6,453 bases of DNA from Fidelibacterota bacterium (GTDB lineage: Bacteria > Fidelibacterota > UBA2242). A program made the position numbers and the translations under genes. Under the pieces are notes generated by a model. That model had not been told where the DNA came from. It searched no databases and saw only the letters and a list, made by a program, of their open reading frames with translations. Shown piece after piece: positions 1-6,150 of this stretch. Every line of letters starts with the position of its first letter. Position 1 is the first letter of the stretch. Location: contig JAFGXZ010000208.1 of NCBI GenBank assembly GCA_016936335.1, positions 1 to 6,453 on the forward strand, given 5' to 3'.

Positions 1-494
1 GGATTGTATTGTCCCACATAAGTTTTTACAGAGCCATTATATATCCGAAAATCACCCCTATTATCCGAGGGTGCATCAAACTCAAATACAAAAGCCCGCT
101 TCTCACTGCCACCATACAGGTCGTAGCCATTAATGGCAAAATCCTTATCCGCCACGTAATTGATCTTCACCCATAAATCTACATATAAGACCCCCCCAAT
201 TCCGGCTTCCGAACCACTATAAGAGTTTTTATTAATAACTATGGTCTGATTGGTTGCCAAAAATCGGGCAGCTTTGGTCCCAGTATTTACCTGATTGGAA
301 TCGCTGGTGATACTGCAACTGCCACTACTCACCGTCCAGCCGTTTTGCCCGTTTATCGAACCTACAGAATAGGACTCAAAATCTTCATCCAGCACAGTCT
401 GGGCGATAATATTACACGGTAGGATACATAAAAATAGCACTGTCCCCAAAAAACAGCACCATAATAATTGAGGATTTGCTTCTAATTCTCTCAT
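1..494 (-). CDS. Secreted protein with LamG-like N-terminal domain (3' end beyond window)
   Basis: The minus-strand frame is open from an ATG at 494 to the window edge, giving 164 residues with no stop, so the C-terminus is missing. Residues 10-31 are strongly hydrophobic and end in NIIA-Q, a plausible signal peptidase I site after Ala31. The mature part begins TVLDEDFESYSVGSINGQ and continues with GW, a TGTKAARF stretch and alternating beta-strand-like segments (LYVDLWVKI, KRAFVFEFDA). This pattern is typical of concanavalin A/LamG-like jelly-roll modules at the front of secreted polysaccharide-acting or polysaccharide-binding proteins. The start is supported by AAAGG five bases upstream. 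An in-frame ATG at 545, inside the 3' end of kdgK, would add 17 residues. The gene follows kdgK by 25 bases, so it is probably the last visible member of the alginate operon. Its function is not known: a carbohydrate-binding protein, a lyase with an N-terminal binding module, or a surface adhesin would all fit. The domain call is made by eye. Confidence 0.8.
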   Translation of the reverse strand, partial: MRELEANPQLLWCCFLGTVLFLCILPCNIIAQTVLDEDFESYSVGSINGQNGWTVSSGSCSITSDSNQVNTGTKAARFLATNQTIVINKNSYSGSEAGIGGVLYVDLWVKINYVADKDFAINGYDLYGGSEKRAFVFEFDAPSDNRGDFRIYNGSVKTYVGQYN

Positions 495-499
495 GAAAA

Positions 500-504
500 C
501 CTTT
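500..504 (-). promoter_or_regulatory. Ribosome binding site of the LamG-like secreted protein
   Basis: AAAGG on the minus strand sits five bases before the ATG at 494, in the short gap after kdgK. It favours this start over the alternative in-frame ATG at 545, which has only a short GGA upstream. Confidence 0.5.
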
Positions 505-519
505 GCTATAATAATTGAC

Positions 520-1545
520 CTACCGCTGTACCCGACCGGATACATCGCCATCCATTACAGCCAGAACCTCTATTTCAGCGATAAGGTTCATATCGCCAGG
601 AATCGTCTGTTTCAACGCCGAGGCTGCTACTGCAAATTCAAGTACCTTTTGAGTATCCCATCTATTGATAATTCCGTGAATCAAACCGGCGCAGAATGAA
701 TCACCACCACCAACCCGGTCAATGAGATGAATCGGATATTTTCGACTCAGAAAAAAATCACTGCCATCATAAAGCATTGCTGACCAGTTATTATCCGAGG
801 CTGATAAACTCTCCCTCAGAGTTATCGCAACTTTCTGCGCGCCTGATAGATCAACCAGCTGTTTTGCGACAGATTGATATTTCTCGACAATGAGTCTGCC
901 GGTCGTAACATCACTGTTACCGGCAGTAATTCCAAAAACATCATAAGCGTCTTCTTCATTGGAGATAATCACGTCCACATATTTGACAAGTTCAGTCATG
1001 GTTTCACGGGCCTGCTCACGGGTCCAAAGTTTTTTACGATAATTCAAATCACAACTCACCGTCAAACCGGCTTTTTGAGCAACTTTGATCGCCTCCAGGC
1101 TCACCTGTGCAGCGGTTTTGGAAATCGCTGGTGTAATCCCGGTAATATGAAACCAATCTTTTCCGTGAAATATTTTTTCCCAGTCAACCATTTCGGTTTG
1201 AATATCTGAAATAGCAGAGCAGGCTCGGTCATAAATGACCCTGGATGGGCGAATCGATGCACCGTGTTCTAGAAAGTAGATTCCCATCCGGGAACCGCCC
1301 CGGACAACATGATTTACATGGACACCAAATCCCGATAATGTTTTGCAGGCGGCATCTCCCAATGCATTTTCCGGAAGACGGCTGACAAAATAGACATCAT
1401 GGCCAAACTGAGCCAGTGAAGCTGCCACGTTGGCTTCCCCGCCGCCATAGGTCGCCTGAAATTGATTTGCCTGGATAATCCGCTCATAATTATAGGGTGC
1501 CAGGCGCAGCATGATTTCCCCGAACGTTACAACTTTACCTGCCAT
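520..1545 (-). CDS. kdgK: 2-dehydro-3-deoxygluconokinase (KDG kinase), PfkB family
   Basis: This cytoplasmic sugar kinase uses ATP to phosphorylate 2-keto-3-deoxygluconate (KDG) to KDPG, the last step before aldol cleavage by Eda. The 341-residue product has the usual length for the family. It opens with MAGKVVTFGEIMLRL. The PfkB N-terminal glycine-rich motif GGGEANVAASLAQFG lies at 34-48, and a KDG-kinase-like GIYFLEHGA...RPSRVIYDRA stretch at about 88-108. The C-terminal PfkB signature DRVGGGDSFCAGL holds the likely catalytic base Asp282 in the anion hole. The frame stays open to an ATG at 1638 inside eda, but I chose the ATG at 1545 because GGAG lies nine bases upstream and the protein then starts like other KdgK proteins. 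This start leaves 34 bases after the eda stop. The extra 31 residues of the longer version look like read-through of eda sequence in another frame. Family assignment is strong, and KDG as substrate is well supported by the neighbouring genes. Confidence 0.95.
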   Translation of the reverse strand: MAGKVVTFGEIMLRLAPYNYERIIQANQFQATYGGGEANVAASLAQFGHDVYFVSRLPENALGDAACKTLSGFGVHVNHVVRGGSRMGIYFLEHGASIRPSRVIYDRACSAISDIQTEMVDWEKIFHGKDWFHITGITPAISKTAAQVSLEAIKVAQKAGLTVSCDLNYRKKLWTREQARETMTELVKYVDVIISNEEDAYDVFGITAGNSDVTTGRLIVEKYQSVAKQLVDLSGAQKVAITLRESLSASDNNWSAMLYDGSDFFLSRKYPIHLIDRVGGGDSFCAGLIHGIINRWDTQKVLEFAVAASALKQTIPGDMNLIAEIEVLAVMDGDVSGRVQR

Positions 1546-1554
1546 CTTCACAAT

Positions 1555-1558
1555 CTCC
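1555..1558 (-). promoter_or_regulatory. Ribosome binding site that sets the kdgK start
   Basis: GGAG on the minus strand is nine bases before the ATG at 1545. The in-frame ATG at 1560 overlaps this motif and has none of its own. The motif supports the shorter 341-residue KdgK. Confidence 0.5.
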
Positions 1559-1579
1559 ATCAATTTTTCTGTAATGTTA

Positions 1580-2224
1580 TCAACGGCGGCCACGATCAAC
1601 AGCCGCTTTAAATTGGCGGGCTCTTTCTTCCAGACCATGCCAATCCTGATTCTGTATCATATGCCTATCCAGCAACGCGGAACCAACCCCCAGACAGACT
1701 GCGCCACAGCGAATAAATTCCTCTGCGTTTTCAACGGTAACTCCGCCTGTCGGAGTCAGTTTAATCTGGGGTAATGGCCCGTGAATATCTTTAAAATAGC
1801 CCGGTCCGACAACTGTAGCAGGAAAAACCTTAACAATATCTGCACCGGCTTCCCAGGCAGATAAAATTTCTGTAGCGCTAAAGGCTCCGGGTAGAACCGC
1901 TTTATCAAATTTGTGGACTGTCTCAATAATCTCCGGTTTGAATACCGGACTGACAACAAACTGAGACCCGGCGTTGATTACAGCTTCGGCTGTATCGGAA
2001 TCCAGCACCGTACCGGCGCCAATTAGAAACTCAGAAGAAAGGGTCTGACTGATTTCCCGGATAATTTCGATGGCATTTGGAGTTGTCATGGTAATTTCAA
2101 GCGCCCGGACACCACCGTTTGCTAACGCTTCAATAATTTTAGCCAGATTATCAGAACCGTTAAGCCGGATGACTGCAACTATTCCGATATCCTCAATTTT
2201 TTGGATTATTTCCTGTCTGTTCAT
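1580..2224 (-). CDS. eda: KDPG/KHG aldolase (2-dehydro-3-deoxyphosphogluconate aldolase)
   Basis: This class I aldolase cleaves KDPG to pyruvate and glyceraldehyde-3-phosphate in the cytoplasm, feeding alginate carbon into central metabolism. The 214-residue length is normal for the family. The TIM-barrel landmarks appear in order: GIVAVIR (14-20), ALEITMTTP with catalytic Glu43, GAGTVL (69-74), VSPVF (91-95), the Schiff-base lysine Lys132 in VKVFPAT, TPTGGV (157-162), and the phosphate-loop-like GVGSALL (179-185). The position equivalent to Arg49 of the E. coli enzyme (LRT) is Thr47 here (MTT), a variant I recall from other bacterial KHG/KDPG aldolases. Substrate range could therefore differ, including KDPGal or KHG. 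The gene starts 30 bases after the cupin stop. Its ribosome binding site is weak (GGA, six bases upstream) and touches a 16-base palindrome. kdgK follows 34 bases downstream, completing a KDG-to-pyruvate pair. Confidence 0.95.
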   Translation of the reverse strand: MNRQEIIQKIEDIGIVAVIRLNGSDNLAKIIEALANGGVRALEITMTTPNAIEIIREISQTLSSEFLIGAGTVLDSDTAEAVINAGSQFVVSPVFKPEIIETVHKFDKAVLPGAFSATEILSAWEAGADIVKVFPATVVGPGYFKDIHGPLPQIKLTPTGGVTVENAEEFIRCGAVCLGVGSALLDRHMIQNQDWHGLEERARQFKAAVDRGRR

Positions 2225-2233
2225 TATTTTTCC

Positions 2234-2249
2234 GATTAAATATTTAATC
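2234..2249. repeat. Perfect 16-base palindrome between the cupin gene and eda
   Basis: GATTAAATATTTAATC equals its own reverse complement. It fills most of the 30-base gap between the cupin stop and the eda start, and it abuts the GGA that serves as the eda ribosome binding site. As DNA it could be a dimeric regulator site. As RNA it could fold into a weak stem of about six pairs with an AUAU loop next to the translation start. It has no GC-rich stem or following U-run, so it is not a standard terminator. In AT-rich intergenic DNA a chance origin is possible. Confidence 0.4.
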
Positions 2250-2254
2250 TTATA

Positions 2255-2584
2255 CTACTTGATAAAATCTTCACGCATCGGTGAAAATGTGTCAATCAAT
2301 ATACCATCCTCCAGGCAAACTGCACCATGCAAAGTACCCGAAGGAACAACAAAGGCATCACCGGTTTTCAGAACCTCTTTTTTACCATCGATATTGACTT
2401 CGAATACACCTTTTTCCACATAGGAAACCTGCTGATGAGTATGGGTGTGTTCAGTCCCGATGGCACCCTTTTTAAAAAATACCCGAACCAGCATCAAATC
2501 CGTATCATAGCCCATAATCTGGCGGCTGAGACCTTCTGCAACCTGTTCCAGGGGAACCTCACTATTTCGTATATGAGTTTTCAT
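2255..2584 (-). CDS. kdgF: KdgF-like cupin, unsaturated uronate ring-opening enzyme
   Basis: This is a small single-domain cupin of 109 residues. KdgF proteins convert the 4,5-unsaturated monouronates released by alginate and pectin lyases into their linear keto forms (DEH). The sequence shows cupin motif 1 as G43-TEHTHTHQQVSYVEKG59, giving His46, His48 and Gln52 as likely metal ligands. Cupin motif 2 is GDAFVVPSGTLHG, with His86 as the fourth ligand. The C-terminal CLEDGILIDTFSPMREDF closely matches the ending I recall for KdgF proteins. I chose the ATG at 2584 because AAGGAG lies six bases upstream. An in-frame TTG at 2608 would overlap the transporter stop codon and has no such support. 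The gene follows the transporter by 20 bases and precedes eda by 30. The context of PL17 lyase, importer and KDG pathway supports the KdgF role. A non-catalytic cupin is the alternative. Confidence 0.88.
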   Translation of the reverse strand: MKTHIRNSEVPLEQVAEGLSRQIMGYDTDLMLVRVFFKKGAIGTEHTHTHQQVSYVEKGVFEVNIDGKKEVLKTGDAFVVPSGTLHGAVCLEDGILIDTFSPMREDFIK

Positions 2585-2590
2585 CTCTTT

Positions 2591-2596
2591 CTCCTT
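2591..2596 (-). promoter_or_regulatory. Ribosome binding site that sets the cupin start
   Basis: AAGGAG on the minus strand lies six bases before the ATG at 2584 and inside the longer frame that would start at the TTG at 2608. It is the strongest Shine-Dalgarno match in the window and supports the 109-residue product. Confidence 0.65.
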
Positions 2597-2604
2597 CAAT
2601 TTGT

Positions 2605-3876
2605 TCAATACTGCTTTACCGGTTTAATTTCTCTGGCCAGCAGAAATATTGCTGTAACGCCCAGAGGTACAAACACTGCGATCATAATAAAAATTGGTAT
2701 GTATGAAATTTTTGATATAATCGGCACCAGGAAGTTCATTATAATCACTGAAAAAACGCCGACACTGCCACCAAGTCCAGCCAGAGATCCTACCGATTTA
2801 CCACTGAATAAATCGCTGGGAATAGTCTGCACATTCCCTATTGCAAACTGAAATCCAAAGAGTACAAAGGCAACAATTATAACAAATTTTAATGGTGTAT
2901 TGGCAAACAGTATCGTTGTTATTAAACCAAGGAACATAATTGTACCGCCGGTTACAATTGCCTGTTTCCGGGCCTGATCAACGGTTTTACCTCTGCTCAT
3001 CAATTTTCCAGAATACCCGCCACCAATTATACTGCCAAGGGCAGCTCCCACATATGGAACCCATGCAAAATAACCAATCTGTTTAACGTTAAAACCATAT
3101 TTATCAGCCAGATAGATAGGCATCCAGCCTACAAACAACCACCAGATTGGCTCGAGAAAAAAACGGGAAACCAGCACCGACCAGGATTCACGATGTGACA
3201 GGATCTGCTTCAAGGTCAAACTCTTTAAATTTTTCGTACCGGTCTGGCTGTCATGTTGTCCGGCCAGGATAAACTCCTTTTCTTCTTCAGAAATCCATGG
3301 ATGTTCCTGTGGGCCGGCTTTGTTAATTATCAACCATGGAATAATCCAGAGCATTCCAAAGCAACCGACAATCATAAAGGTCACCTTCCAACCAAATGCT
3401 GCCCAAAGAATTGCAATTAATGGTGGTGCGATGACCGAGCCGATAGAGGCACCGGAATTAAATATTCCCTGTGCAACGGCGCGTTCCTTAACCGGGAACC
3501 ATTCGGCATTACTCTTGACGGCGCCCGGCCAGTTTCCGGCTTCCCCGAGTCCCAATGTCACCCTGAAGAAACTAAATGACATAATGCCCCGTGCAAACGA
3601 ATGCATAAATGATGATAAACCCCAGACCATAATTGTTGTCACATAGCCAAGGCGTGTTCCGACTCTATCAAACAGGCGCCCGGACACCGATTGCCCGATG
3701 GCATAGGCGATCATAAACATATTCAGAATAAGTGCATAATCCTGCTTTGTCATTCCAAGATCTTTGGAAATACTGGGCCACATAATTGCCAGAGTACTGC
3801 GATCGATATAATTGATCACGGTTGCCAGTGCTATCAGACCGATGATCCACCAGCGAAGTCCTTTAACCTTTTTCAT
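2605..3876 (-). CDS. MFS sugar-acid transporter, hexuronate/galactonate (ExuT/DgoT-like) type
   Basis: This is an inner-membrane major facilitator superfamily carrier of 423 residues with about 12 hydrophobic segments. The hydrophilic central loop lies at roughly 185-230. The first helix carries NYIDRSTLAI, typical of the anion:cation symporter family. MFS motif A appears as GRLFDRVGTRLGY (66-78). The helix 4 motif FRVTLGLGEAGNWPGA (104-119) is also characteristic. Asp25, Arg26, Arg105 and Glu112 line up, at one constant offset, with the proton-coupling and substrate residues I recall for E. coli DgoT (D46, R47, R126, E133). This supports proton-coupled uptake of a sugar acid. AGGAG five bases before the ATG fixes the start. 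The gene lies 26 bases after the PL17 lyase and 20 before the cupin, so its likely cargo is the unsaturated uronate or DEH produced outside the cytoplasm. That cargo is inferred from context; hexuronates or small oligomers remain possible. Confidence 0.93.
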   Translation of the reverse strand: MKKVKGLRWWIIGLIALATVINYIDRSTLAIMWPSISKDLGMTKQDYALILNMFMIAYAIGQSVSGRLFDRVGTRLGYVTTIMVWGLSSFMHSFARGIMSFSFFRVTLGLGEAGNWPGAVKSNAEWFPVKERAVAQGIFNSGASIGSVIAPPLIAILWAAFGWKVTFMIVGCFGMLWIIPWLIINKAGPQEHPWISEEEKEFILAGQHDSQTGTKNLKSLTLKQILSHRESWSVLVSRFFLEPIWWLFVGWMPIYLADKYGFNVKQIGYFAWVPYVGAALGSIIGGGYSGKLMSRGKTVDQARKQAIVTGGTIMFLGLITTILFANTPLKFVIIVAFVLFGFQFAIGNVQTIPSDLFSGKSVGSLAGLGGSVGVFSVIIMNFLVPIISKISYIPIFIMIAVFVPLGVTAIFLLAREIKPVKQY

Positions 3877-3880
3877 GTTT

Positions 3881-3886
3881 ACTCCT
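3881..3886 (-). promoter_or_regulatory. Ribosome binding site of the MFS transporter
   Basis: AGGAGT on the minus strand lies just upstream of the ATG at 3876, with AGGAG spaced five bases from it. It occupies the 26-base gap after the lyase stop codon. Confidence 0.6.
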
Positions 3887-3902
3887 GTATCATAATTTTC
3901 TA

Positions 3903-6101
3903 TTATTCCATATTCAGTTCGACAGAATAGTTACCGATCCACTCGTAAGTTTTATCGTTGAATTTTAAAATATGTTTAGCCTGGTCCGATGCATTGGCAT
4001 TATTTACCATAATTCGCCAGTGAAGGCCATTTTCGCCAAAAATCTCAATGACACTACCTTCCTGGCTATGCCCGATGACTTTCACTTCCCGGAGTACCGG
4101 AAGCGCCTGTCGGGATAATTCGCGGGCTTCATTAAAATAGCCATGCGCCTCAATAGCCGAAGCAAAAAGCTGATCAGCGCCGGTCTGGCGGATAATCGTC
4201 AGTGGCTCGGATATCAGATTAAAATTCGGATCACCGGCGCCAACCCTACCAAGAATCACTCTGGTGTCCGGCTTAAAAGAAGTAATCTGTGAGTAATACC
4301 GATTGCCATCCAGCCATGTGATTATAGGGCATTTATTAACTGTTGTACTCGCTTCGTTCCAGATATGCTGATAACCGTATTCATTCCCCAAAGATTTCTG
4401 AATAGCTGTGTTAGCAGTATAGGCAAAGTTGGTGGTGATCAGCTGCCCCCGATGATGAATCGGATAATCATATTGATGAACGGCCACACTGGAAAGCCGA
4501 TACAAATCTACAATAACCGGATATTCAAGTCGTGCATCTTTAATGAGAAACATCGTTCGCTGCATGCCAACACCTGGATAAAAAGCATCAGCCTTTGCGC
4601 TCATCACCTGAACATTTTGATTCTTCGCATTAAAAAAATGACGATCTGCGTGAACCTGATCTGCCTTTTTACGATCAAATTTCAACTGTGTCGTTTCATC
4701 AACAACGACCGTGTTGTGGGCAATTGTCTGCATGGCATAACTTTTATTTTCCGGCAGATAGCGACCGCCATATTTTGGTTCGATATTGATCCAGCGGGCA
4801 AAACCGTAATCGGGAATTACTTCACGCTGCTGATTATAAAACATGAAATGTAATTTATCAAAATGACCATGACCAAGACCATGCACACCATATTTCATGG
4901 TCAGAACAGTTTGATTTCTTCCTTCACCATAGCGAAGAATACCAAGTCCGCCCTGTTTTCCATCAAATCCATCGGTAAATTCACGGCTTTTCCAACCGTA
5001 GTCCGGAACCGGTACCTGTTTTTCATAGTCTTTGGCCAGTTTCAGCCCCATTGCGTTCAATGGTACTTCCTGTTGAATCTTTGCGATTCCAAGCAGGTTG
5101 ATATCTTCTCCATATTGGAAATATACCAGACTGTTACCATAGACCACGCCCGGCGCCTGAATATTCATTGTCCGGGAAGCATCATTGATTGGCATAAAGA
5201 CACCGTTGGGATAAGTAGCCTGAACCGCCGCATAATAGGCTTTTTTAATGATCTGATTTTTAAACTCATAAATTTTCAATTCTGGTTGATTGCGTTCAAT
5301 TGCTTCAGAAAAGAAAACCAACGGCCGCATGGCATAACGAACATAATATGGGCCTTCCATGTAATATCCGTCAGGAGCAAAAAGCATTTCGACTTGTTTT
5401 AAAAAACCGCCATTACCGTCTTTGTTGGTGCCATATAGTGCCATATCCACATAATCCTGGTTATGTAAAACGTAACCAATCATCCCGACTGATGCCGCAG
5501 TCCACATTCCATGATTGTGAATACGGTTAAATTCGGCAGGATGATCAATTGTGAACCATTTTACCATCGGATTGAAGATATTAGCTTCGTATCTCTGTCT
5601 GTCTTCGGGATTCAGCCAATCATAAATACAATCATAAGCTTGGGCAGTATTTAATAACCATACTGTTTCATTCAGCATCTGGTGAAACAGTTTACCGGGT
5701 TTCTGATCGTGAGCAAGTGGATGGGAATCCAATGTCGGGTACAATTCAGCGTACTTGTTGAGCATGTCTTTAATAAACTGTGCATATTTTTCATCACCGG
5801 TGATCGTAAACAACAATCCGGCAGATTTCATATCCCGGTAGTTTTGTTTGTGTCTTTCATGCTCATATCCACCAGCCTCACCGGGTTTCGGAACTTCAAG
5901 GGGATGAGACAAGGCATAATTGACCGTCTTGACAGTTTCATTATATGTCAAGTCCAGCAGCGAATACTTTCCCAACGCTTTACGAATAGCCTTTCCTTCC
6001 TGCCGGCTGATTACCAATGAAGGATGTTCTGATTCAGCAATTTTATTGCAGGTAGACCATGTTAGTAACAAGATAATTAGCGGAATTAAGAACTTTTTCA
6101 T
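3903..6101 (-). CDS. Exported oligoalginate lyase, polysaccharide lyase family 17
   Basis: This exo-acting lyase removes unsaturated monouronates from alginate oligomers by beta-elimination. Its 732 residues nearly match Saccharophagus Alg17c (about 736, from memory). It begins MKKFLIPLIILLLTWSTC, an export signal with a possible lipobox cysteine at Cys18, though Trp-Ser-Thr before the cysteine is not canonical. An alpha-toroid domain follows, with GGYEHERHKQNY (77-88), a PL17 hallmark, and NRIHNHGMW carrying Asn196-His197. YYVRYAMRP holds Tyr253, the likely catalytic tyrosine. The C-terminal heparinase II/III-like beta domain begins near 385. It has HGHFD with His413, PDYG with Asp431 and AHNTVVVDE with His462, the expected zinc ligands, and Tyr448 as a second catalytic tyrosine candidate. 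These fit the Alg17c residues I recall at steady offsets. GGGGA upstream supports the start. The gene follows the SDR by 49 bases and precedes the transporter by 26. A periplasmic or outer-membrane-anchored location is inferred. PL15 or other heparinase II/III-type lyases are less likely alternatives. Confidence 0.95.
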   Translation of the reverse strand: MKKFLIPLIILLLTWSTCNKIAESEHPSLVISRQEGKAIRKALGKYSLLDLTYNETVKTVNYALSHPLEVPKPGEAGGYEHERHKQNYRDMKSAGLLFTITGDEKYAQFIKDMLNKYAELYPTLDSHPLAHDQKPGKLFHQMLNETVWLLNTAQAYDCIYDWLNPEDRQRYEANIFNPMVKWFTIDHPAEFNRIHNHGMWTAASVGMIGYVLHNQDYVDMALYGTNKDGNGGFLKQVEMLFAPDGYYMEGPYYVRYAMRPLVFFSEAIERNQPELKIYEFKNQIIKKAYYAAVQATYPNGVFMPINDASRTMNIQAPGVVYGNSLVYFQYGEDINLLGIAKIQQEVPLNAMGLKLAKDYEKQVPVPDYGWKSREFTDGFDGKQGGLGILRYGEGRNQTVLTMKYGVHGLGHGHFDKLHFMFYNQQREVIPDYGFARWINIEPKYGGRYLPENKSYAMQTIAHNTVVVDETTQLKFDRKKADQVHADRHFFNAKNQNVQVMSAKADAFYPGVGMQRTMFLIKDARLEYPVIVDLYRLSSVAVHQYDYPIHHRGQLITTNFAYTANTAIQKSLGNEYGYQHIWNEASTTVNKCPIITWLDGNRYYSQITSFKPDTRVILGRVGAGDPNFNLISEPLTIIRQTGADQLFASAIEAHGYFNEARELSRQALPVLREVKVIGHSQEGSVIEIFGENGLHWRIMVNNANASDQAKHILKFNDKTYEWIGNYSVELNME

Positions 6102-6106
6102 TTTTA

Positions 6107-6111
6107 TCCCC
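6107..6111 (-). promoter_or_regulatory. Ribosome binding site of the PL17 lyase
   Basis: GGGGA on the minus strand lies five bases before the ATG at 6101. It sits in the 49-base gap after the SDR stop; this gap shows no terminator-like stem and no convincing promoter. Confidence 0.45.
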
Positions 6112-6150
6112 GATAATTGGCAATGGAATATTTTAATTTGCTAATGTGCT

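Noticed and set aside
59..70. Twelve-base match between about 59-70 and 789-800 (TATTATCCGAGG)
   Set aside because: Both copies lie inside coding sequence and encode the same short Ser-Asp-Asn-Asn run in unrelated proteins. The match is short and isolated, so it is most likely coincidence.
493..699. Plus-strand open frame of 68 codons opposite the kdgK 3' end
   Set aside because: Its start is the complement of the real minus-strand start region and its translation resembles no known protein. It overlaps two confident genes.
1546..1638. A 31-residue N-terminal extension of KdgK from the ATG at 1638, overlapping eda
   Set aside because: It has no ribosome binding site suited to the longer start, it overlaps the 3' end of eda by 59 bases, and the shorter form starts like other KdgK proteins with GGAG upstream.
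2585..2608. TTG start for the cupin at 2608, overlapping the transporter stop
   Set aside because: The extension is just the translated ribosome binding site region (AAGGAG). The ATG at 2584 is properly spaced from it and matches KdgF length.
4365..5402. Long plus-strand open frames opposite the PL17 lyase (162 and 179 codons)
   Set aside because: They are antisense to a well-supported lyase gene, have low-complexity, non-family-like translations, and are explained by codon bias of the minus-strand gene.
6102..6150. Possible promoter or terminator in the 49-base gap between the SDR and the lyase
   Set aside because: The gap is AT-rich, but I see no stem with a U-run and no well-spaced -35/-10 pair. 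It reads as an ordinary intra-operon spacer.
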